38,856 bases of DNA from NCBI GenBank assembly GCA_947585915.1, contig CANPXJ010000003.1, positions 1 through 38,856 of the forward strand, given 5' to 3'. Positions 7,173 to 15,351 of this stretch are shown piece by piece; the first letter of the stretch is position 1, and every line of letters starts with the position of its first letter. Made by a program: the position numbers and the translations under genes. The stretch is from an uncultured Bacilli bacterium. Lineage in GTDB: Bacteria; Bacillota_I; Bacilli_A; RF39; UBA660. A model generated the notes under the pieces. It had not been told where the DNA came from. It was given only the letters and a program-made list of their open reading frames with translations, and made no database searches.

Positions 7173-10100
7173 ATGAAAAAAATAACAAACTTTATTGTGG
7201 AAAAAAGATATTACTTTTTAGCTTTATTTATAATACTTGCTGGTATTTGTTTATTTTTAGCAACAAAAGTTAATATTAATGAGGATATTATAAAGTATTT
7301 GCCTAAAGATTCCGAAACTAAAATTGGTAAAGATATAATGGACGAAGAATTTGCTCAAGAAGATTCTTCGACTTTAAATGTTATGTTTAAAAATTTATCA
7401 AAAAAAGAAAAAGAGCAAACTTTAGAAGATTTAAAAGCTCTTGAAGGAGTTAGTTCGGTCGAATACGAAAATACTAAAGAATATAATAAAGATAAATATA
7501 CTTTATATGTTTTAAATGTTGCTGATTATAATGATTCTAAAAAAGCAACTAACGTTTATAATGAAGTTCAAGATAACTTTAAAACTGCTGGGATGAGTGG
7601 GTCAATATATGATGCTAATAAACCTGTTTTACAAACTTGGGTTGTTATTTTAGCAATAGCTTGTGCAATGGTAATTCTTATTATATTAAGTGATTCTTAT
7701 ATTGAACCATGGTTATATTTAATATCTATTGGTATAGCAGTTTTTATTAATAAAGGTACGAATATAATGTTTGATAGTGTTTCTTCTATCACTAATTCCA
7801 TTGTAGCTATTTTACAACTTGCACTTTCTATGGATTATTCAATTATGCTTTCTAATAGATATAAACAAGAAAAAGAAAAAAATCCTAATAAAATTGCTGC
7901 TATGAAAGAAGCCTTGTATCATTCATTTAAGGCAATTTCTAGTAGTTCGGTAACTACGATTGTGGGTCTTCTAGCTTTAGTGTTCATGAGTTTTACAATT
8001 GGTAAAGATTTAGGCTTTGTTTTAGCTAAAGGAGTACTTTTAAGTTTAGCTAGTATCTTCTTCTGTTTACCAGCTTTACTCTTAATTTTTGATAACTTAA
8101 TAGCTAAAACTAAGAAAAAAACACCAAAGTTTAATTTAACTAAATTAGGTAAATTTATTTATAAAACAAGATTTGTCCAAGCGGCTTTAATTATTGGTTT
8201 ATTTATAGCTGCTTACTTACTTAAAGGCAATATCAACATTTTATATACAGCTTCGGAACAAGATAAAGTTGGTAAAGTCTTCCCCGCTACCAATCAAATG
8301 GCTATTGTTTATAATAACAAATATGAAGATATAATTTCGAAATATTGTCATAGTTTAGAAAAAGACAAAAAAATAGATGAAGTCTTATGTTATTCGAATA
8401 CTCTTAATGAGAAATTAGCTTACGATGAATTAAATCAAAAATTTAAAGATTTAGGTCAAGATGTGGAAATAGATGATTATTTAATTAAAATTATTTACTA
8501 TAATTATTATAATCAAGATGAAAATAATAAAATGACTTTAGATGAGTTTATAACTTTTATAAAGTCAGATATTTATACTAATGATAATTTTAAAAACTCT
8601 CTTAATCAAAATATGAAAAATAGTATCAATACTTTAGAAAACTTTACTGCCCCATCTTTAATTAATAAGAATAGAACCCCAGAAGAAATTGCGAGTATTT
8701 TAGGAATGGAACAACAAGACGCTCAAAATATACTAATCTATTATAATAGTAAAAATTTAGATACGAAAATGACTATCAAAGAATTTGGAAACTTTATGTT
8801 AAGTGATGTAGCAAATGACCCTAAATATTCCGCTAGTATAGATAAGCAAACGCTAGCAAAATTGCAACAATTACAAAATTTCACTAATGTTTCGCAAATT
8901 AATAAACAAATGTCGGCAAAGGAAATAGCAAATATTTTTGATATAGATAAAAGTCTAGTAGAGCAGTTATTCTTATTTGCCAAAACTAATTCAGAAAGTA
9001 AGACAACTTTAACTTTAAATGAATTTGCTAACTTTGCTCTTGAAATGGCTAAAGAGCCTACTTATCAAAATATGTTTGATCAAAATACTCTTAATTCTCT
9101 AAATCTTTTAAAGACTTTAAGTGATGAAAACATTATCAATAATCCTCTAGATCAATCTAATATGCAAACTTTACTTAATAATCTAGGTTTTAATCTTGAT
9201 GTATCTCTTTTATATACTTTCTATACGGGAGTAAATAGTGATACAACTTTAACTTTAAATGAATTTGCTACAACGGCTCTTGCTATGGCTGATAATGGAT
9301 ATGACGCTTATTTTGATGTCCAGCAATTACAAGTTTTACAAAATTTAACAACTAAAGAAAAATTAACAAAAGAAGTTTTATATCAAACATTTAATATAAG
9401 TAAAGATACTTTAGGAGAAGTATTATTTAAAAAAATAGATGATGCTATAACTACTGATGAAATGACTCCTTCAGAATTTGCAAATACTCTTCAAGATTTA
9501 CTAAATAATCCTGATTTAGGTTTAAGTGAGGAACAAATAAATGCCTTAAAAGAAAGCTTAACAACAGCTCAAAAACTTATTAATGATATTACTTCTCATT
9601 CAAAAACTGAGATTGCCAGTATCTTAAAGCAAAATGAGACCATTGTTAGTATGATTTATGGGGTCCATGATGTAAATAATAAAGTTAAACCTATATCTTT
9701 AAAAGAATTAATTAATTTCTTAACTTTAAATAAAGATAATACTTTTATAAAACCATATTTAGAAAATAAAATAGATTTATTAAATTTAGCTTATATGATT
9801 GTAAACAATTCTCAAAATCTTTATAGTTATCAAGAAATAAGTAAAATAACTAATACAAATGTTGCTCAAGTTAAACAAATATATGGTGCTTATGACTATT
9901 ATCATGAAATAACCAAAATGACTCCTTTGGAATTTGCTAACTTAATTATTAATAATAAAGATAATACCCTATTAAAAGGAAAATTATCTAAATCAGCCTT
10001 AAGTGAATTAACTATGGTTAGAGAAGTTATGCTTGCTACTTTAAATCAAACTAAGTATTCGGTATCTAACTTAAGTTCATTACTAGGTATTAATAATGAT

Positions 10101-11243
10101 ACAATGAGTTTACTATTTAGCTTATATGATTCTAAATATATTAAAGCTCATGAAACAATATCCTTAAAAGATTATGTAAGTTTTATAATAACAGATGTCA
10201 TGAATAATCCTGAATATGCTTCTTCTTTTGATAATTCTAAAAAAGAAAAATTAACAACAATCAATAATATAATGATAAATTCTTTAAAAAAGGTAAAATA
10301 TACATCTAATGAAGCTTTTGGAATCCTTACTATTTTAAGTGATGATTTAGATAAAAATTTATTAGATTTAGTCTATATGTATTATGGTAGTAATAATGAA
10401 TATAATAATTCTTGGCAAATGACGATTGAAGAATTTGTTAATTATTTAAATAGTAATATTATTAATGATGAAAGATTTACGGATTTTATTAGTAAAGATA
10501 AAAGAAAAATAATAGTTGATGCTAAAAAAACAGTCGATAAATCTAAAAAGTTATTAGTATCTAATAAATATTCAAGAATAGTTCTTAATACCAAATATGC
10601 GGCGGAGGACAAAGAAACATATCAATTTATAAACAATTTACATAAAAAAATAGGTAATAAAGATGATATATATGTTGTAGGAGATTCACCTATGGCAGTA
10701 GAAATTAGTAAAACGTTTAATAAGGAATTAAATAAGATTACGATATTGACGATGATATTTATTTTCGTAGTTGTAGCCTTTACTTTTAGAGATTTAATTA
10801 TTCCTTTCGTTTTAGTTTTAATTATTCAAACTGCTGTTTATATTACTATGAGTGCTATATCTCTTTCAGGTGGTTCAGTATATTTTATATCTTTATTAAT
10901 AGTTCAAGCAATTTTAATGGGAGCCACTATTGATTATGCGATTGTTTATACCTCTTACTACCGGGAATCAAGATTAACAATGGGTATTAAAGATTCAATT
11001 ATAAATGCTTATAATAAATCGATTCATACAATTATTAGTTCATCTTCTATTCTAATTATTGTTACTCTTATTGTTGCTGGGTTTGCCTCAGCCATAGCTG
11101 CTAAAATATGTGAAACTATATCTGAAGGTACTTTAGCTTCTTTAATTCTAATATTATTTGTTTTACCGGGAGTTTTAGCACGTACAGATAAACTAATATG
11201 TAGAAAAGGTTATTATAAAGATAAAAAGAAAAATCATGATTAA
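7173..11243 (+). CDS. MMPL/RND family exporter with a large repeat-containing insert
   Basis: A 1356-aa membrane protein. Residues ~12-31 are the first helix; a short outer domain follows; helices 2-6 lie between ~154 and ~350 and include the MMPL-like ALSMDYSIMLSNRYK; the second helix cluster lies between ~1185 and ~1345 with GATIDYAIVYTSYYRE. This is the two-cluster RND plan of proton-driven lipid or drug exporters such as YdfJ or MmpL. Typical Firmicute members are about 700-1000 aa. The excess is a region of ~670 residues (about 440-1110) in the second outer loop made of about nine degenerate ~80-aa helical repeats, each centred on an M-T-x-x-E-F-x-x-F-like motif. The start has GAGGGAG upstream. 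Divergent TetR suggests repression. The substrate is unknown; the repeats may bind a partner or bridge the wall (inference). Confidence 0.88.
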   Translation: MKKITNFIVEKRYYFLALFIILAGICLFLATKVNINEDIIKYLPKDSETKIGKDIMDEEFAQEDSSTLNVMFKNLSKKEKEQTLEDLKALEGVSSVEYENTKEYNKDKYTLYVLNVADYNDSKKATNVYNEVQDNFKTAGMSGSIYDANKPVLQTWVVILAIACAMVILIILSDSYIEPWLYLISIGIAVFINKGTNIMFDSVSSITNSIVAILQLALSMDYSIMLSNRYKQEKEKNPNKIAAMKEALYHSFKAISSSSVTTIVGLLALVFMSFTIGKDLGFVLAKGVLLSLASIFFCLPALLLIFDNLIAKTKKKTPKFNLTKLGKFIYKTRFVQAALIIGLFIAAYLLKGNINILYTASEQDKVGKVFPATNQMAIVYNNKYEDIISKYCHSLEKDKKIDEVLCYSNTLNEKLAYDELNQKFKDLGQDVEIDDYLIKIIYYNYYNQDENNKMTLDEFITFIKSDIYTNDNFKNSLNQNMKNSINTLENFTAPSLINKNRTPEEIASILGMEQQDAQNILIYYNSKNLDTKMTIKEFGNFMLSDVANDPKYSASIDKQTLAKLQQLQNFTNVSQINKQMSAKEIANIFDIDKSLVEQLFLFAKTNSESKTTLTLNEFANFALEMAKEPTYQNMFDQNTLNSLNLLKTLSDENIINNPLDQSNMQTLLNNLGFNLDVSLLYTFYTGVNSDTTLTLNEFATTALAMADNGYDAYFDVQQLQVLQNLTTKEKLTKEVLYQTFNISKDTLGEVLFKKIDDAITTDEMTPSEFANTLQDLLNNPDLGLSEEQINALKESLTTAQKLINDITSHSKTEIASILKQNETIVSMIYGVHDVNNKVKPISLKELINFLTLNKDNTFIKPYLENKIDLLNLAYMIVNNSQNLYSYQEISKITNTNVAQVKQIYGAYDYYHEITKMTPLEFANLIINNKDNTLLKGKLSKSALSELTMVREVMLATLNQTKYSVSNLSSLLGINNDTMSLLFSLYDSKYIKAHETISLKDYVSFIITDVMNNPEYASSFDNSKKEKLTTINNIMINSLKKVKYTSNEAFGILTILSDDLDKNLLDLVYMYYGSNNEYNNSWQMTIEEFVNYLNSNIINDERFTDFISKDKRKIIVDAKKTVDKSKKLLVSNKYSRIVLNTKYAAEDKETYQFINNLHKKIGNKDDIYVVGDSPMAVEISKTFNKELNKITILTMIFIFVVVAFTFRDLIIPFVLVLIIQTAVYITMSAISLSGGSVYFISLLIVQAILMGATIDYAIVYTSYYRESRLTMGIKDSIINAYNKSIHTIISSSSILIIVTLIVAGFASAIAAKICETISEGTLASLILILFVLPGVLARTDKLICRKGYYKDKKKNHD
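8480..10480 (+). repeat. About nine tandem ~80-aa coding repeats inside the MMPL gene
   Basis: The motif M/L-T-x-x-E-F recurs at codons near 8530, 8767, 9004, 9244, 9459, 9690, 9915, 10155 and 10416, a spacing of about 215-260 bases. Copies 3 and 4 share an exact 28-base stretch (9003-9030 and 9243-9270), 240 bases apart, which points to recent duplication. Most other copies are diverged in DNA and recognisable only as protein. Confidence 0.8.
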
Positions 11244-11259
11244 ATTTTCATGATTTTTT
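11229..11259 (+). terminator. Terminator of the MMPL gene
   Basis: An 11-bp stem AAAAATCATGA (11229-11239) with TCATGATTTTT (11248-11258) and a T tail. The MMPL stop codon (11241-11243) is in the 8-base loop. The A-rich left arm may let it also act on the converging LysR gene. Confidence 0.8.
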
Positions 11260-11272
11260 GTTGTAAGAAGAA

Positions 11273-12160
11273 CTACTTTTTAATAAGTTCAATTAATTTT
11301 TTGGTACTAAAATTTGGTAAATGATTTTTAGATAAGGCAATGCCTATATATCTACTTGGTATTTTTTCTTTAATATTTAAAATAAATAGTTCTTTATTTT
11401 GTAATTCTTTAGAAATATAATTTTTAGTGACATATCCTATTCCCAACCCAATTTTGGCAAATTCTACAACTAAATTATAACTAGCTAATTCAATGTTTGG
11501 TTTTAATAAAACATGATTATTAAAAGCAATATTATCAATAAATTTTCGGGTGTTTGAGCCTTTAGCTTGTAATATTAGAGGGTATTTATTTAAATCATTT
11601 AAAGATAACTCTTGGTTTATTAAGTTTTTAAATTTAGAATTAACGACAAAGCAATCTTGAATTTTTTGGCATTTTATTATTTCAAAATCATTATCGTATT
11701 TAGAATTATTTAGATTTAAAACAACCATATCAATTAAACCATTACGTAATTTTGTAAATAAAACAGAACTTAAATTAGTATCAATTTGAATATTTATTTT
11801 GGGATATTTTTCGTGAAATTCTTCTAAAAAGGGAAGAAGGAATTCTTTTGTTAAAGTAGAACTTATACCTATTTTAATACAGCCAGTATCTAAATTAATC
11901 AGTTCTGTAAATTTATTTTCGGCACTTGTTATATAAGAAATAGCTTCTTTAATTAATTTATAAAATTCTTCTCCTTCGCTTGTTAAAATTACACCCCTTT
12001 TTGTCCTAGTAAAAAGTTGTCCTCCTAGTTGTTCTTCTAAATTTTTAATAGATTTACTTATAGCTGGTTGAGAAATATTTAACTCTCTAGCCGCCAATGA
12101 AATGTTTCCATTACGAGCAACGATATAAAAAATACGATATAATTCAAAATCAATATTCAT
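11273..12160 (-). CDS. LysR family transcriptional regulator
   Basis: A 295-aa LysR-type regulator. The N-terminal winged helix-turn-helix is clear (ISLAARELNISQPAISKSIK, ~20-39, then LEEQLGGQLFTRTKRGV), and the C-terminal two-lobed effector domain starts near residue 90 (CIKIGISSTLTKEFLLPFLE). Sequence style is close to the CysL/CbbR-like group, but no effector can be assigned. The start has CGGAGG six bases upstream. It is divergent from coaE with a 90-base gap, so it may regulate that operon or itself; LysR proteins often control divergent neighbours, but CoA genes are not typical targets, so this is only a possibility. Confidence 0.9.
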   Translation of the reverse strand: MNIDFELYRIFYIVARNGNISLAARELNISQPAISKSIKNLEEQLGGQLFTRTKRGVILTSEGEEFYKLIKEAISYITSAENKFTELINLDTGCIKIGISSTLTKEFLLPFLEEFHEKYPKINIQIDTNLSSVLFTKLRNGLIDMVVLNLNNSKYDNDFEIIKCQKIQDCFVVNSKFKNLINQELSLNDLNKYPLILQAKGSNTRKFIDNIAFNNHVLLKPNIELASYNLVVEFAKIGLGIGYVTKNYISKELQNKELFILNIKEKIPSRYIGIALSKNHLPNFSTKKLIELIKK

Positions 12161-12221
12161 AATAACCTCCGGTTATAATAGATATACAAAATATGCATTT
12201 TTATTATATCAGCCTTTAGAT

Positions 12222-12227
12222 TATAAT
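12222..12227 (+). promoter_or_regulatory. -10 element of the coaE operon
   Basis: TATAAT 24 bases before the coaE ATG, with AAAGGA between them. The -35 at 17 bases (TTTTAT) is weak, which would suit an activated promoter; the LysR gene is divergent. Confidence 0.45.
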
Positions 12228-12250
12228 ACAAGTAGAAAGGACGTGATTAG

Positions 12251-12805
12251 ATGATTATTTGTGTTTGTGGAAAATCAGCATCTGGTAAAACAACTTTATG
12301 CCAAGATATTCAAAAAATACAACCGAATTCAGTACATATAGATGTTGATAACATTTCTCACCAAGTATTAGAAATTAAAGAAGTTCAAAAATCTTTAGCT
12401 AATACTTTTGGCAAAGAGGTAGTAGTTAATCATAAAGTTAATCGTCAGAAGTTAGGTAACATTGTATTTAATAGTCAACAACAGATGGAAAAATTAACGT
12501 TAATTACATGGAAATATATGGAACAGATTATTGATAATTATATTAAAAAATATTCAGATAAATTAATAATATTGGATTGGTTATTATTACCTAAAACCAA
12601 ATACTTTGAACAAAGTAATTATAAAATTTTATTAGAAATACCTTTTGAAGAAAGATTAAAACGTGCTCTAAAAAGAGATAACATCAGCGAAGAAGCTTTT
12701 AGGCTTCGAGAAAAGGCTAGTTTAACATATGATAAAGAAGGTTTTGATTTAGTAATAAACAATTTAGAAAATAAAAAATATTTAAGAAAGTTGATGAGAT
12801 TATGA
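12251..12805 (+). CDS. coaE: Dephospho-CoA kinase
   Basis: A 184-aa P-loop kinase; Walker A GKSASGKT at 7-14, a DVDNISHQV segment at ~31-39 matching the DxD-x-x-x-H/R region of CoaE, and a lid with FEERLKRALKRD (~130-141). CoaE phosphorylates the 3'-hydroxyl of dephospho-CoA, the last step of CoA synthesis. It is slightly short for the family (about 195-205 aa) but has the main elements. Identification is strengthened by coaD directly downstream with a four-base ATGA overlap. AAAGGA lies nine bases before the start. Confidence 0.88.
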   Translation: MIICVCGKSASGKTTLCQDIQKIQPNSVHIDVDNISHQVLEIKEVQKSLANTFGKEVVVNHKVNRQKLGNIVFNSQQQMEKLTLITWKYMEQIIDNYIKKYSDKLIILDWLLLPKTKYFEQSNYKILLEIPFEERLKRALKRDNISEEAFRLREKASLTYDKEGFDLVINNLENKKYLRKLMRL

Positions 12806-13293
12806 GTAAAGTTATTTATCCAGGAAGTTTTGACCCAATTACTAAAGGCCATATGAATATTATTGACCAAGCTGGGAAAGTTTTTGAGGAAGTTATTATA
12901 GCTGTATTACAAAATTCTGATAAAAAACAAGGGATGTTTACTTTAGATGAAAGAGTAGAAATAATCAAGAAAGTTTATGAAAATAAACAAAATATAAGAG
13001 TAATTAAAGGAAGTGGGGCAACAGTTGATGTAGCAAGAGCAAATAATTGCCAAGCTATTGTTAGAGGTATTAGAAGTTTAACTGATTATGCGCAGGAAGT
13101 TTTATTAAAACAAGTAAATCAAGATATTTCTAATAATCAGATTCAGACAGTTTGTTTCCTAGCTGATTGTTGTTATCAATTTATTTCATCTTCAATGGTG
13201 AAAGAAGTTTTTGCTTTAAATAAGGATATTTCTTCCTATGTTGAGCCTTATGTAAAAAAAAGAATGTATGAAAAAAGAGGAGGCCAAAAATGA
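12802..13293 (+). CDS. coaD: Pantetheine-phosphate adenylyltransferase
   Basis: A 163-aa nucleotidyltransferase of the usual CoaD length. It opens with YPGSFDPITKGHMNII, containing the T/H-x-G-H signature (H17), followed by FTLDERVEII (~47-56), VRGIRSLTDYAQE (~88-100) and the ATP-binding ISSSMVKEV (~129-137). It joins AMP to 4'-phosphopantetheine, giving the substrate of CoaE, so two consecutive CoA steps are encoded together. Overlaps coaE (ATGA) and the downstream hydrolase gene by four bases each, indicating coupled translation. Confidence 0.95.
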   Translation: MSKVIYPGSFDPITKGHMNIIDQAGKVFEEVIIAVLQNSDKKQGMFTLDERVEIIKKVYENKQNIRVIKGSGATVDVARANNCQAIVRGIRSLTDYAQEVLLKQVNQDISNNQIQTVCFLADCCYQFISSSMVKEVFALNKDISSYVEPYVKKRMYEKRGGQK

Positions 13294-14048
13294 ATATTAC
13301 GATAATTCCTTTGGGCACTGTATCACCATTTTGTTATCAAAATATGAATTGTCCTGGTTTTTTAATAAAATATAAAGATTATAATATTTTACTAGATTGT
13401 GGAAACGGAGTGACGAGATATTTTGATGTTTTAAATGATTTAAAGAAACTTCATATTTTTATTTCTCATTATCATTTTGACCATTATAGTGATATTTACG
13501 CGTTGCAATATGCTTCTTTTGTAAATCATAATCTTGGTTTATTAAAGGAAAAAATTAATATTTACTTACCGAAAGATGATCTAAAACAAAGAAAACAGAA
13601 TATAAAAAATAATGAAGATAGCTTTGCTAATTATCACGATATAGATTATAATAAAAATTACTATTTTGATGATTTAAAGGTGAGTTTTGAAGATAATAAA
13701 TCTCATCCAATTAATTCATATATGACAAAATTAGAAAACGATGATTATAAAATTGTTTACACCGCTGATGTGGGAACAACTAATTTAGATGGAATAGTTG
13801 ATTTTAGTAAAAATGCTGATTTATTGATTTGCGAAGCTTCTTTACTTTTAGTGCATAACTCAAATAGTAAAACTCATTTAACGGCACATACAGCGGCCGA
13901 AATTGCTAAAAAAGCCAAGGTAAAAAAATTATTGCTAACTCATTTTTATCCGCTTGAAGATAAAAGGAAGTATTTAAAAGAAGCTCAAGAAGTATTTAAG
14001 GAAAGTTATGTAGCTTATGAAAATAAAAAAATAATTTTAAGGAGATAA
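13290..14048 (+). CDS. Metallo-beta-lactamase fold hydrolase, RNase Z/YhfI-like
   Basis: A 252-aa MBL-fold protein. The zinc motif H-x-H-x-D-H is ISHYHFDH (H60, H62, D64, H65). Further ligands fit SHPINSY (~137), the D of YTADVG (~158) and the H of LTHFYP (~218), the last typical of the RNase Z-related branch. It lacks the RNase Z exosite arm and resembles small uncharacterised B. subtilis YhfI-type proteins, so a phosphodiesterase or related activity is likely but the substrate is unknown. Overlaps coaD by four bases; the PHP gene follows six bases later. GAGGAGG is just upstream, inside coaD. Confidence 0.82.
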   Translation: MNITIIPLGTVSPFCYQNMNCPGFLIKYKDYNILLDCGNGVTRYFDVLNDLKKLHIFISHYHFDHYSDIYALQYASFVNHNLGLLKEKINIYLPKDDLKQRKQNIKNNEDSFANYHDIDYNKNYYFDDLKVSFEDNKSHPINSYMTKLENDDYKIVYTADVGTTNLDGIVDFSKNADLLICEASLLLVHNSNSKTHLTAHTAAEIAKKAKVKKLLLTHFYPLEDKRKYLKEAQEVFKESYVAYENKKIILRR

Positions 14049-14054
14049 AGTAAT

Positions 14055-14903
14055 ATGGAGAAGTTAATTGATTTGCACACTCATACAAATTTTTCAGATG
14101 GACAATATTCACCTAATGAATTAATAAAAAAGGCAATTGCTAATAATGTTAGCGTTTTGGCTATCACTGACCATGATACAATAGCGGGATTAGAATATAT
14201 TGATAGAAGTGATTTTGAAAATCAAATAAAAATTATAAATGGAATCGAATTATCTATTAAAGTAGATAAGGGAGCTATGCATATATTAGGGTTAGGAATT
14301 GATTATAAAAATGAACTTTTAAATCAAGTAACTAAAGAATTAAAAAAGAAAAGTATTAGAGCAACTTTTGCTATTATAGATAGGATTAAAAAAGATTACA
14401 ATATTATTTTTAATGAACAAGATTTAGAGACACTATTAAAGGCAAATAGGAATATAGGTAGACCAGATGTAGCTAAATTGTGTATTAAGTATGGGTATGC
14501 TAAAAGTGTAAGTGAGGCTTTTAAAAAATATTTAATTGATGCTTATAATAAAACTCGTAGTGTCGGAAAAGGATTGCGATATGATGAAGCTATTGATTTA
14601 ATTTTAAAAAGTGGGGGAATTCCCGTTCTTGCTCACCCTAAAACTTTAGAATTAGATAAAAAAGATTTTCTAATTTGTTTAAGAAAATTAATTTCTTGTG
14701 GTTTGAAAGGCATAGAAGTTTATCATTCAACTTTCTTACCAGAAGATATTGAATATTATACTAATATTGCTCGTGAATATAATTTATTAATGAGCGGGGG
14801 AAGCGATTATCATGGGCCAGATATTAAACCAGATATATCTTTAGGAACAGGTAAAAATAATAATTTACGAATAAAAAAATTAAGCATTTTAGATAAATTA
14901 TAA
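14055..14903 (+). CDS. PHP-domain phosphoesterase, TrpH/RNase AM-like
   Basis: A 282-aa protein with all PHP metal motifs: IDLHTHTNFSDG (H8, H10, D15), ITDHDT (D39-H40), E62-like in INGIELS, LAHPKT (~196) and GGSDYHGPD (~255). The length and the inserted helical domain match the YciV/TrpH group, for which nucleoside 3',5'-bisphosphate phosphatase and 5'-3' RNA exonuclease activity are known. A 3',5'-bisphosphate phosphatase would fit a CoA operon, because 3',5'-ADP is released when CoA donates phosphopantetheine (inference). It is last in the coaE operon, with AAGGAGA eight bases upstream. Confidence 0.85.
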   Translation: MEKLIDLHTHTNFSDGQYSPNELIKKAIANNVSVLAITDHDTIAGLEYIDRSDFENQIKIINGIELSIKVDKGAMHILGLGIDYKNELLNQVTKELKKKSIRATFAIIDRIKKDYNIIFNEQDLETLLKANRNIGRPDVAKLCIKYGYAKSVSEAFKKYLIDAYNKTRSVGKGLRYDEAIDLILKSGGIPVLAHPKTLELDKKDFLICLRKLISCGLKGIEVYHSTFLPEDIEYYTNIAREYNLLMSGGSDYHGPDIKPDISLGTGKNNNLRIKKLSILDKL

Positions 14904-14979
14904 AAAGAATCATGATTTTTTAAATATTGTTTAATTATAGAAACTATTCTTTCTTTTTCGATAATCCGTTAAGGATGTG

Positions 14980-15008
14980 TTGAAAAGGTGTTTAGGAAAG
15001 TATAAAAT
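14980..15008 (+). promoter_or_regulatory. Promoter of the 67-aa gene
   Basis: TTGAAA (14980-14985), 17 bases, TAAAAT (15003-15008). This gives the small gene its own transcript with a leader of about 44 bases. Confidence 0.5.
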
Positions 15009-15058
15009 ATATAAAAGTAATTGGTTAAAAAAATATTATCCTAGCTAGGAGGCTATTT

Positions 15059-15262
15059 ATGAAAGAATATGATTGGAGACCATCATTAATGGCAAGTAAA
15101 GTAAAGAAGGTTTTTCCCGAAAAAAAAGAAATCGTTTTTTTCGATGATGAAAAAGAACTGGCATGTAAAGTTCCCCTTGATATATTTCTTGAGCAACAAT
15201 TAAAAGCCGAGAAACCGCCAATTATAAAAAAAAGAGTTTATAAAGAAAATAAGTGGATATAA
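15059..15262 (+). CDS. Hypothetical 67-aa protein
   Basis: Not recognised. The 67 residues are charged and lysine-rich, with no signal peptide or membrane segment and no cysteine pair. It has an N-terminal EYDWRPS, a KEIVFFDDEKELACKV strand-like middle and a C-terminal PPIIKKR. Expression is credible: an AGGAGG site nine bases before the ATG, its own promoter at 14980-15008 and a terminator at 15319. It could be a small cytoplasmic binding protein; nothing more can be supported. Confidence 0.65.
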   Translation: MKEYDWRPSLMASKVKKVFPEKKEIVFFDDEKELACKVPLDIFLEQQLKAEKPPIIKKRVYKENKWI

Positions 15263-15318
15263 TTTCAATTTTAATTGATAGAAAAAAGAGAAAATATAAA
15301 AAGTCAAATTAATAATTT

Positions 15319-15351
15319 AAAGAAACTGCCAATTTAATTGGTAGTTTCTTT
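15319..15351. terminator. Bidirectional terminator between the 67-aa gene and the ThyX-like gene
   Basis: A 15-bp stem with one G-U pair and a 3-base loop: 15319-15333 against 15337-15351. Both flanks are A/T-rich, so it can serve both converging genes. The ThyX-like stop codon (15350-15352) overlaps the right arm. Confidence 0.7.

Noticed and set aside
14905-14925. Palindrome AATCATGATT followed by T's after the PHP gene, as a terminator.
   Set aside because: The palindrome leaves no loop, so a hairpin would be too short; I see no convincing terminator there.
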